8,489 bases of DNA, taken from contig JAGKVE010000071.1 of assembly GCA_021152555.1 (NCBI GenBank), positions 1-8,489 on the forward strand. Reading direction: 5' to 3'. The notes under the pieces are model-generated. The model was not told where the DNA came from and made no database searches. It worked only from the letters and a program-made list of their open reading frames with translations. This DNA is from Bacteroidia bacterium. Its GTDB lineage: Bacteria; Bacteroidota; Bacteroidia; Bacteroidales; Paludibacteraceae. Positions 1 through 5,268 of this stretch are shown in pieces. The position numbers were made by a program, and so were the translations under genes. Each line of letters opens with the position of its first letter. The first letter of the stretch is position 1.

Positions 1-99
1 ACCTTATATAGATGGATATGTATCAACATTAGCGTAAAATATCATTTTTTTGTCACTTTTTTAATATAGTTCGTTTATTTTTAATGGGACACTATTGAT

Positions 100-149
100 C
101 ACCAATCACCAATTCTCCCTGCCTTTTAGGGAAGGGCCGGGGTTAGGCT
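100..149 (+). repeat. Heptamer pair plus G-rich palindrome (copy R1), 3' of the kinase
   Basis: Two exact copies of CACCAAT (100-113) are followed by an imperfect palindrome with arms TCCCT (116-120) and AGGGA (128-132) and a G-rich tail ending CGGGGTTAGGCT (138-149). The tail stops one base before the kinase stop codon (151-153 on the minus strand). The order heptamers, palindrome, GGGG-TAGG tail is the same as in the copies at 1057-1144 and 1974-2040. The 12-base tail matches 546-557 inside the kinase gene exactly. No T-tract follows on the minus strand, so this is a weak candidate for a simple terminator. Bases 1-99 are AT-rich and I see no gene or convincing promoter in them. Confidence 0.7.
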
Positions 150-150
150 A

Positions 151-1050
151 TCATTCCGTCGTCGGAATGATGGCGTCTTTATGGTATTCTTTCAGCCCCT
201 CAATCGGGTCTTTGAGTACGGTACCCATCACCATTCCTTCTGCGCGCATCGCTTCCTCTAAAATAGGGCGGTAGTAATACGCTATCGAACCCACAAAACC
301 GACCGGCGAACTGGTCTTGTATTGCACTAAGTTACGCCGTATGAATTGCACAAAATGGTCATACACCAGGTCATGTATCCGCTTGTCTTCTATGTGGTCT
401 GCGCAGAACTTTGAAAGCTTTGCCAAGAAACGGTTCGGGAAGGGCTGACGGTACACTTTCTCGATGATATCAGCCATGGACGTCTCATATTCCGTAAAGA
501 ACATTTCCTTTAAATTTTTCTCATTCCTTCCTTTCAATGAGGAGTCGGGGTTAGGCTCCAGTTGGTTTTTCAGCAGGTCGCCCACCAGCCGTTTCCCCAA
601 TACTGCCGCCGATCCTTCATCGCCGAGGATGTAACCTAAAGACGGCACCGCCCATTCGATACACTCGCCGTTGTAGTAACAGCTGCCGCTGCCCGTCCCT
701 AAGATGCACGCTACGCCCGCGTTGCGGCCTAACAGACCTCGAGCCGCGCCTAACATATCTGACTCAACATGCACCTCCGCTTTCTTGAATATGCCTTCCA
801 AGGCGCGCTGGACAAACACTTTCTTCTCTGGGGTGCAGCCTGCACCATAGAAAAACACATGGGTCAGGCGTCCTGCCCATAAAAGCGATGCTATCTGGGG
901 AAGGAGTTGGTTACTGATGCTGTTACGCATGGCGTCGCATGTCTGAAATAAGGGGTTGATACCGTCCGTAAAAACGTCCGTACTTTGCCCGCTTGCCGTC
1001 ACTAAGCACCAATGTACTTTCGTGCTCCCGCTGTCTGCTAATAAAATCAT
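151..1050 (-). CDS. BadF/BadG/BcrA/BcrD-family amino-sugar kinase (N-acetylglucosamine kinase-like)
   Basis: This 299-residue protein has the ASKHA (actin/hexokinase-fold) layout of the BadF/BadG family, whose Bacteroidota members are usually annotated as N-acetylglucosamine or MurNAc kinases. Phosphate-1 motif ADSGSTKVHW lies at residues 5-14, the conserved SD at 97-98, phosphate-2 motif LGTGSGSCYYNG at 117-128, GDEGSAAVLG at 143-152 and the adenosine-side motif VGFVGSIAYYY at 250-260. It probably phosphorylates a cytoplasmic amino sugar using ATP; the substrate is inferred from family, not visible. The ATG at 1048-1050 is preceded by a purine-rich 7-bp repeat tract rather than a normal ribosome site. 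It follows the S1/P1 nuclease by 89 bp on the same strand with no visible promoter of its own, so cotranscription is likely. Residues 165-177 (EPNPDSSLKGRNE) are encoded by a palindromic repeat and look like an insertion relative to relatives I recall. Confidence 0.9.
   Translation of the reverse strand: MILLADSGSTKVHWCLVTASGQSTDVFTDGINPLFQTCDAMRNSISNQLLPQIASLLWAGRLTHVFFYGAGCTPEKKVFVQRALEGIFKKAEVHVESDMLGAARGLLGRNAGVACILGTGSGSCYYNGECIEWAVPSLGYILGDEGSAAVLGKRLVGDLLKNQLEPNPDSSLKGRNEKNLKEMFFTEYETSMADIIEKVYRQPFPNRFLAKLSKFCADHIEDKRIHDLVYDHFVQFIRRNLVQYKTSSPVGFVGSIAYYYRPILEEAMRAEGMVMGTVLKDPIEGLKEYHKDAIIPTTE
520..557 (+). repeat. Palindromic repeat copy inside the kinase gene
   Basis: Arms CTCATT (520-525) and AATGAG (536-541) form a stem, followed by a G-rich tail ending CGGGGTTAGGCT (546-557). 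That tail is identical over 12 bases to 138-149 beyond the 3' end of the same gene. The arms differ in sequence from CTCCCT/AGGGAG in the 1103 copy but still pair, so the stem is kept by compensating changes. On the coding strand it is read through as residues 165-177 of the kinase without a frameshift. Confidence 0.65.
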
Positions 1051-1056
1051 ATATTT

Positions 1057-1097
1057 CTTTCTTCTTTCTTCTTTCGACTTTCTACTTTCTACTTTCC
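1057..1097 (-). repeat. 7-bp tandem tract directly upstream of the kinase start
   Basis: On the plus strand six consecutive 7-bp units start with CTTTC: CTTTCTT at 1057 and 1064, CTTTCGA at 1071, CTTTCTA at 1078 and 1085, and a final partial unit at 1092-1097. On the coding (minus) strand this is a GAAAG-rich purine tract ending 6 nt before the kinase ATG, where a ribosome-binding site would be expected. A change in unit number would alter the leader but not the frame. Confidence 0.85.
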
Positions 1098-1102
1098 ACC
1101 AT

Positions 1103-1144
1103 CTCCCTTCCCTTCAGGGAGGGGCTGGGGGTAGGCCTCTCAAT
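1103..1144 (+). repeat. G-rich palindrome (copy R2) spanning the nuclease stop codon
   Basis: The arms CTCCCT (1103-1108) and AGGGAG (1116-1121) pair and are followed by the tail GGGCTGGGGGTAGGCCTC. The 42-bp block matches 1998-2039 with two mismatches by eye. Its end (1140-1142) supplies the stop codon of the S1/P1 nuclease on the minus strand. It occupies most of the gap between the nuclease and the kinase. Confidence 0.85.
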
Positions 1145-1970
1145 ACATCTCATTCAGCAACTTTGCCAACCGTATCCCTGCGATGTATAACTGCCGCTCC
1201 ATCGGTTGCCGCCAGCGGTAGATATAATGGTACGTGTTCCCGTCCCAAACCGCCTGATAGGCGTAAATCGACTCGGTGAAATGGTAATTGTTCAGCAGCA
1301 GTTCCGCCTCGCTCATCTGCTCGATGGCGTTCTTCTCGCCCGCATATTCAATCTCTAATTTCTCGGCATATTCGCTAAAACTGTACCCCTGTGACTCTAT
1401 CAAATCGGTGTCCCATACGGTGTGCAGACGTGTCTCGCGGTCGAACCATTGCATCTTTACTCTGTTTCCCCCTAAATCATCCATATGCGCCGTGTGCATC
1501 GGGCAGAAACGGTCGCCTGACAAGTGGACAATAAACTTCAGTATGTCCGATTGCGGCATCTCACGGCTGACCAGCCTGTTTTCTGGCTGCGGAGCGCCCT
1601 GTCCTCTGCTTGCCCGTAATACTCCCGTCAGTTCGTCTATTGCCCGGAACAGGTTTCCTCCTTCTTGGGGATAATCGCTCAACGCGGCAACAACGGTGCT
1701 GTCGCTCAGACCGCCGTTGAAATCCTGAAAGTGCCAGTCGTAACTGTTCGGATAAATAGTGTCGCTGCGGATCTCGTCCGGCCAGTTCGACCAATAAATC
1801 ATTCCCTGCTTGCCCAATGTACTGTCCACAGCTTTGCGGGCTTTCTTGCTCAAATGGTCATAGGCTATCTTGGCAATGATACGGTGGCCTTTCTGACCCC
1901 AGCCCAGCACCGGCACCGAATACCCGCAGCAGACTGCAATGGTCAATAGGATTAAAATCGTGCGTCTCAT
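1140..1970 (-). CDS. Secreted S1/P1-type zinc nuclease
   Basis: This 276-residue protein belongs to the S1/P1 nuclease family, exported enzymes with a trinuclear zinc site that cut single-stranded nucleic acid and 3'-phosphate esters. I chose the ATG at 1968-1970 because MRRTILILLTIAVCCGYSVPVLG is a good signal peptide and cleavage after residue 23 exposes W24, the N-terminal tryptophan that coordinates zinc in this family. An in-frame ATG 14 codons upstream (2012) lies in repeat DNA and would spoil the signal peptide. All nine ligand positions known from P1 can be matched with the right spacing: W24, H29, D65, H80, H149, D153, H159, H183, D187. Expected location is the periplasm or outside the cell. 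It is first in a two-gene unit with the kinase; its leader of about 200 nt contains two different repeats. Confidence 0.93.
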   Translation of the reverse strand: MRRTILILLTIAVCCGYSVPVLGWGQKGHRIIAKIAYDHLSKKARKAVDSTLGKQGMIYWSNWPDEIRSDTIYPNSYDWHFQDFNGGLSDSTVVAALSDYPQEGGNLFRAIDELTGVLRASRGQGAPQPENRLVSREMPQSDILKFIVHLSGDRFCPMHTAHMDDLGGNRVKMQWFDRETRLHTVWDTDLIESQGYSFSEYAEKLEIEYAGEKNAIEQMSEAELLLNNYHFTESIYAYQAVWDGNTYHYIYRWRQPMERQLYIAGIRLAKLLNEMY

Positions 1971-1973
1971 GTT

Positions 1974-2040
1974 GTCAATTCTCAATTCCAAATCTTCCTC
2001 CCTTCCCTTCATGGAGGGGTTGGGGGTAGGCCTCTCAATT
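1974..2040 (+). repeat. Heptamer tract plus G-rich palindrome (copy R3) in the nuclease leader
   Basis: Heptamers GTCAATT (1974-1980) and CTCAATT (1981-1987) are followed by the palindrome block 1998-2039, which differs from 1103-1144 at two of 42 positions (one in the right arm, one in the spacer). CTCAATT recurs at 2034-2040. The heptamers end 3 nt upstream of the nuclease ATG. Together with the 1103 copy this places direct repeats on both sides of the whole nuclease gene. Confidence 0.85.
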
Positions 2041-2051
2041 CTCCTATCTTT

Positions 2052-2120
2052 TACGACCCCAAAGGGGGTGATTACGGGGTGATAACGGGGTGATTACAGG
2101 GTGGTTCCTATAAGGTCGTA
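2052..2120. repeat. 11-bp tandem repeats within a 7-bp inverted repeat
   Basis: Three 11-bp units, GGGGTGATTAC (2065-2075), GGGGTGATAAC (2076-2086) and GGGGTGATTAC (2087-2097), are followed by a degenerate fourth, AGGGTGGTTCC (2098-2108). The block is bracketed by TACGACC (2052-2058) and GGTCGTA (2114-2120), which are reverse complements. It lies in the expected untranslated leader of the nuclease transcript. Function unknown. Confidence 0.8.
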
Positions 2121-2183
2121 CTAACATTGGTACAATGGAGGACATCTGTGTTTTTCCCGTCCGCCCGTTCTCTCTTTGCGCCG

Positions 2184-2215
2184 CAAAATTACAAATAATT
2201 TTTGATATATGCAAA
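2184..2215 (-). promoter_or_regulatory. Bacteroidota-type promoter for the nuclease-kinase unit
   Basis: Reading the minus strand, -33 box TTTG (2215-2212) is separated by 20 bp from -7 box TAATTTTG (2191-2184), matching TTTG / TAnnTTTG. The 8 bases after the -33 box read CATATATC, a motif also seen after the -33 box in the three other promoters here. The predicted leader is about 200 nt. Confidence 0.75.
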
Positions 2216-2220
2216 TTTTA

Positions 2221-2252
2221 TTTGCGCATATCATTTTTTTTTACTAATTTTG
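2221..2252 (+). promoter_or_regulatory. Bacteroidota-type promoter for the DUF4301 gene
   Basis: -33 box TTTG (2221-2224), 20-bp spacer containing CGCATATC and a T-tract, then -7 box TAATTTTG (2245-2252). Transcription would start near 2258, giving a leader of about 27 nt. The -33 box is 5 bp from that of the divergent nuclease promoter, so polymerases at the two promoters should interfere or be co-regulated. Confidence 0.8.
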
Positions 2253-2284
2253 CAGCCGTGATGTAATTTTTATCTTTTGTAATC

Positions 2285-3646
2285 ATGAATCAATTTAACG
2301 CACAAGACCTCGAGCAGTTACGTGCCCGCGGCATTTCTGTAGAAAAGGCGGAGGCGCAGTTGGAATGTTTCCGTAATGGTTTCCCTGAACTGGACATTGT
2401 GGCGCCAGCTTCGACAAAAAGGGGTATTCTTGCCCCGAAACGTGCGGAGCAGGAGGAGTATATCGCCGCATGGCAACAGTACTTGAAAGAGGGGCACAAG
2501 ATTCTTAAATTCGTTCCTGCTTCCGGGGCTGCAAGCCGTATGTTCAAGAATCTGTTCCAGTATCTTGAAGACGGTATTGAGACGCCGTTTATCCGGGATT
2601 TCTTGGCGCATAAGGACTGCTTTGCTTTTGGTCCGCAGTTGGCCGGCAAGGAAGGCCGGGAAGCCGTGCGTTATTTGCTCAACGATATGCACTATGGCGA
2701 ACTGCCGAAGGGTTTGCTCCTCTTCCATAAATACCGCGACGGCGCGCGTACGCCTGCGTTGGAGCATTTGGTAGAGGGGGCGCAGTATTGTGCCGAACCG
2801 GCCGAAGAGGGCAAGAAACCTGTCGTCTATCTCCATTTCACGGTCAGCCATGACCACCTTCCTCTTTTCCGCCAGCATATAGCGGATAATCTCGCGAAGT
2901 TTGAGGAGAAATTCGGTGTCAGGTACGATGTCACGTTTAGCGAACAACTGCCTTCAACCGATACCCTTGCCGCTAATCCGGATGGTACCCCCTTCCGTAC
3001 GAAAGACGGCAAACTGCTCTTCCGACCGGGCGGTCACGGGGCCCTCATTGAAAACCTCAATCAGCAGGACGCGGATATTGTCTTCATTAAGAATATCGAC
3101 AATGTGGTTCCCGATAGGCTCAAGAAAGACACCATCCGCTACAAGCAGATTCTTGCGGGGGTTCTTGTTACCGAGCAGAAACGTATTTTCGAGGCGCTCA
3201 AAGACCCGAACCTCAGTGACGAGGAACGCGCCAAACTGAATCGTCCTATCCGTGTCTGCGGAGTCGTGAAGAATACCGGCGAACCCGGCGGCGGTCCGTT
3301 CCTGGTGCGCGAGGCGGACGGCTCGGTCAGCTGCCAGATTCTTGAATCTACACAGATTAGCAATCCGGAATTGATGAAGCAGTCCACGCATTTCAATCCC
3401 GTTGATCTTGTTTGCGCTATACGCGATTATGAGGGCAAACCGTTTGACCTGCCAAAGTATGTGGACCCGCAAACGGGCTTTATCTCCAATAAATCGAAGG
3501 ACGGTAAGGAATTGTTGGCGCTCGAACTGCCCGGCTTATGGAACGGCGCTATGAGCCGCTGGAACACCATCTTCGTGGAGGTGCCGGTTAGTACCTTCAA
3601 TCCCGTCAAGACGGTCAACGACCTCCTACGTGAGCAACACCAGTAA
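2285..3646 (+). CDS. DUF4301 family protein
   Basis: I recognise this 453-residue protein as DUF4301, a Bacteroidota family without an assigned function. Diagnostic stretches are KFVPASGAASRMFKNLF at residues 75-91, FRPGGHGALIENLN at 246-259, DADIVFIKNIDNVVPDRLK at 262-280 and VCGVVKNTGEPGGGPF at 324-339. The glycine-rich loop and the GGHGALIENLN / KNIDN motifs resemble sugar-nucleotide pyrophosphorylases, so a nucleotidyltransferase-like activity is possible; that is inference. There is no signal peptide or membrane segment, so it is probably cytoplasmic. From memory, relatives run to about 500 residues, so this one may be somewhat short, though both ends look natural. It is a single-gene transcript with its own promoter and terminator. 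The ATG at 2285 is about 27 nt after the predicted transcription start. Confidence 0.9.
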   Translation: MNQFNAQDLEQLRARGISVEKAEAQLECFRNGFPELDIVAPASTKRGILAPKRAEQEEYIAAWQQYLKEGHKILKFVPASGAASRMFKNLFQYLEDGIETPFIRDFLAHKDCFAFGPQLAGKEGREAVRYLLNDMHYGELPKGLLLFHKYRDGARTPALEHLVEGAQYCAEPAEEGKKPVVYLHFTVSHDHLPLFRQHIADNLAKFEEKFGVRYDVTFSEQLPSTDTLAANPDGTPFRTKDGKLLFRPGGHGALIENLNQQDADIVFIKNIDNVVPDRLKKDTIRYKQILAGVLVTEQKRIFEALKDPNLSDEERAKLNRPIRVCGVVKNTGEPGGGPFLVREADGSVSCQILESTQISNPELMKQSTHFNPVDLVCAIRDYEGKPFDLPKYVDPQTGFISNKSKDGKELLALELPGLWNGAMSRWNTIFVEVPVSTFNPVKTVNDLLREQHQ

Positions 3647-3701
3647 AGACTGGAAATATAGATATCTGGAAACTTAGAAATCTTGTAAACCTATCTCCCA
3701 C

Positions 3702-3731
3702 AAAAAAACCGCTCCGAAGAGCGGTTTTTTT
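3702..3731. terminator. Bidirectional intrinsic terminator between DUF4301 and nhaC
   Basis: A perfect stem CCGCTC (3709-3714) / GAGCGG (3719-3724) with loop CGAA is flanked by seven A's on the left and seven T's on the right. It can therefore end transcription from either side: DUF4301 (stop at 3644-3646) from the left, and the DUF5020-nhaC unit from the right. Confidence 0.9.
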
Positions 3732-3903
3732 ACAGTGTAACGTTCATACAGACCTTCGGGCGTCCCCCATTTTCGAATTGACCGCACGTTGCGGCAAGTA
3801 AAACGGAGTGCAGAAATTTATGAGTACACCAACACAAAAAACGGTCTTTTACAGGCACAAAAAAACGGTCGTTTACAGGCACAAAGGCGTGTCCGGTTTG
3901 CAT
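3730..3903 (-). other. Doubtful small open frame (57 aa) downstream of nhaC
   Basis: An ATG at 3903 opens a 57-residue frame that begins 26 bp after the nhaC stop and ends with TAA at 3732-3730, directly against the shared terminator. It contains two 8-residue repeats, FVPVNDRF and FVPVKDRF, from the 24-bp DNA repeat beneath it, then a Cys-containing tail ending GRPKVCMNVTL. I do not recognise a family. Its position between a gene and a terminator is gene-like, but a frame this short over repeat DNA may be chance. Within the gap, CCGCA (3782-3786) and TGCGG (3790-3794) form a small hairpin. Confidence 0.2.
3833..3886. repeat. 23/24-bp tandem direct repeat
   Basis: Two near-identical units (3833-3855 and 3856-3879) each begin CACAAAAAA, continue ACGGTC and end TTTACAGG; they differ by a T/G substitution and one A in the homopolymer run. 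A third copy starts at 3880 (CACAAAG) and breaks off. The array lies in the 3' region of the minus-strand nhaC unit. Confidence 0.8.
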
Positions 3904-3929
3904 GAGGTAGTTTGAGGTTGTTGGAGTGT

Positions 3930-5210
3930 TCAGTGTCGGTGTGTGATGATAGTAGCGATGACGGAGAGGGCGAGCAGCATGGGGTAGAAGAGCCATGGTA
4001 TAATGCTGATGGCGCTGATGCCGGCGAGCGAACCGGCCATGAGCAGCTGTGCTCCATAGGGTAGTAAGCCCTGGGCGCAACAGGAGGTGGTGTCCAATAG
4101 GCTGGCACTGCGACGCGGGTCGATGTCGTACTGCTCCGCGACGCGTCTGGCAATGTCCCCGACAGAGAGTATGGCGATGGTGTTATTGGCGGTGCAGAGG
4201 TTGGCGAACGCGACCAGTCCGCATATGCTCCATTCGGCCCCGGCACGCGTTTTGACACGCCTTGTGATACGGTCGATGACATATTCCAGACCTCCGTTAT
4301 GACTGATGAGCGCGAAGATTTCTCCTGCCAGCATGGAGATGAGGATGAGTTCGCTCATGCCCATGATACCGTTGAGTGAACCGGTTATCCATCCCATCAG
4401 GTCATAACTGCCGTCCAGCATACCGGTGATACAGGTCAGGGCACATCCGATGACGAGGACGACGAGTACGTCCACGCCGCATGCTGCGCAGATAAGCACA
4501 GTAAGGTATGGGATGACCTTGGTGATTGGAATAACCTCCCACGGTCCCTCCTCAAGAGGGGAGAAAGAAATAGGGGATTGGTGATTGATGAAAATATAGA
4601 GAATGGCGACAATAATAGCCGCAGGCATGACCATGATGACGTTGAAACGGAACTTGTCGGACAGTTTGCACCCCTGTGTCTGCGTGGAGACGATGGTTGT
4701 ATCGCTGATGAACGAGAGGTTGCCTCCGAAGAACGCCCCTCCGACGACGGCGGCAGCGACAAGCGGCAATCCCATTCCCGTCTTGTCCGCCAATCCTGCG
4801 GCGATAGGCATGAGGGCGACAATAGTGCCGACGGAAGTGCCCATGCACAGCGATGTGACACATGCGGCAAGGAAAAGTCCCGTGAGCGCGAACTTAACGG
4901 GCAGTACAAGCAGCGTGAGGTTCACCATCGCTTCGGCGGCACCCATCTCTTGCGCCGTTGCCGCAAATGAGCCCGCAAGCATGAAAATCCACACCATCAG
5001 CAGTAGGTTGGGACTGCCGGCACCGCGAGAGAAGACCGCCACCCGCTCTTTGAACGGCATGCCACGAGTGAGGGAGATCGAGATAACGGCAGTGAGCACG
5101 AAGACGAACAGCAACGGGGCGTTGGACACTCCGCCGTAATAGACGGAGCAGACGATGAGCAGCACTATCATTACCGCAATCGGTGTTAACGCTATGAGAC
5201 CTTTGGGCAT
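3930..5210 (-). CDS. nhaC: NhaC-family Na+/H+ antiporter
   Basis: This 426-residue inner-membrane protein matches the NhaC branch of Na+/H+ antiporters, which exchange cytoplasmic Na+ for protons. It is hydrophobic throughout, with about ten or more membrane segments. The hallmark GGAFFGGNLSFISDTTIVST lies at residues 157-176, preceded by SLCMGTSVGTIVALMPIAAG (120-139), and later come ANLCTANNTIAILSVGDIA (336-354) and DTTSCCAQGLLPYGAQ (373-388). I start it at the ATG 5208-5210 because the first hydrophobic segment then begins at once; an in-frame ATG at 5345 would add 45 uncharacteristic residues over the upstream gene. It follows DUF5020 by 58 bp on the same strand, with a heptamer tract 5 nt before its ATG and no promoter of its own. 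Residues 208-226 in an inter-helix loop coincide with a palindromic repeat. Ion specificity is inferred. Confidence 0.9.
   Translation of the reverse strand: MPKGLIALTPIAVMIVLLIVCSVYYGGVSNAPLLFVFVLTAVISISLTRGMPFKERVAVFSRGAGSPNLLLMVWIFMLAGSFAATAQEMGAAEAMVNLTLLVLPVKFALTGLFLAACVTSLCMGTSVGTIVALMPIAAGLADKTGMGLPLVAAAVVGGAFFGGNLSFISDTTIVSTQTQGCKLSDKFRFNVIMVMPAAIIVAILYIFINHQSPISFSPLEEGPWEVIPITKVIPYLTVLICAACGVDVLVVLVIGCALTCITGMLDGSYDLMGWITGSLNGIMGMSELILISMLAGEIFALISHNGGLEYVIDRITRRVKTRAGAEWSICGLVAFANLCTANNTIAILSVGDIARRVAEQYDIDPRRSASLLDTTSCCAQGLLPYGAQLLMAGSLAGISAISIIPWLFYPMLLALSVIATIITHRH
4533..4589 (-). repeat. Heptamer plus palindrome repeat inside nhaC
   Basis: On the plus strand a G/C-rich block (4533-4564) includes AACCTCCC at its left end and the stem CCTC (4550-4553) / GAGG (4556-4559). 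It is followed by heptamers GATTGGT (4576-4582) and GATTGAT (4583-4589). Read on the minus strand the order is heptamers, CTCCC, palindrome, GGGAGG, as in the intergenic copies, and the heptamer is the one found at 100-113. It is translated as INHQSPISFSPLEEGPWEV (residues 208-226). Similarity to the other copies is partial, so membership is probable, not certain. Confidence 0.5.
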
Positions 5211-5215
5211 TGGGA

Positions 5216-5243
5216 AATTAAAATTTAAAGTCAAAAGTCGAAA
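5216..5243 (-). repeat. Degenerate 7-bp tandem tract upstream of nhaC
   Basis: Four 7-bp units, AATTAAA (5216), ATTTAAA (5223), GTCAAAA (5230) and GTCGAAA (5237), fill half of the DUF5020-nhaC gap. On the coding strand the tract ends 5 nt before the nhaC ATG, as at the kinase and nuclease genes. The AT-rich units could match by chance; the two GTC units are clearer. Confidence 0.5.
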
Positions 5244-5268
5244 TAAGCAATTAAAGTTGTTTGCGTGT

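Noticed and set aside
1..99. AT-rich left edge as a promoter or gene end
   Set aside because: No properly spaced TTTG / TAnnTTTG pair and no reading frame with recognisable content.
116..149. G-rich palindrome as the kinase terminator
   Set aside because: No U-tract follows the stem on the minus strand, and related palindromes lie inside coding regions, so terminator function is unsupported.
1575..1615. RASRGQGAPQPENRLVS segment of the nuclease as another repeat-encoded insert
   Set aside because: The loop may be longer than in relatives, but its DNA shows neither the palindrome nor 7-bp units.
1288..1949. Open frames on the plus strand opposite the S1/P1 nuclease
   Set aside because: They are antisense to a gene with all nine zinc ligands, lack recognisable domains and have no promoter; they are by-products of its codon use.
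1103..2039. Flanking direct repeats as the ends of an insertion sequence
   Set aside because: The enclosed gene is a nuclease, not a transposase, there are no terminal inverted repeats, and the same repeat occurs elsewhere alone.
2065..2108. Tandem units as a possible CRISPR array
   Set aside because: The 11-bp units are contiguous without spacers and there are no cas genes. The same holds for 3833-3886 and the heptamer tracts.
2318..3472. Long minus-strand frames opposite DUF4301
   Set aside because: Low-complexity mirror translations of a clearly coding gene with family motifs on the plus strand.
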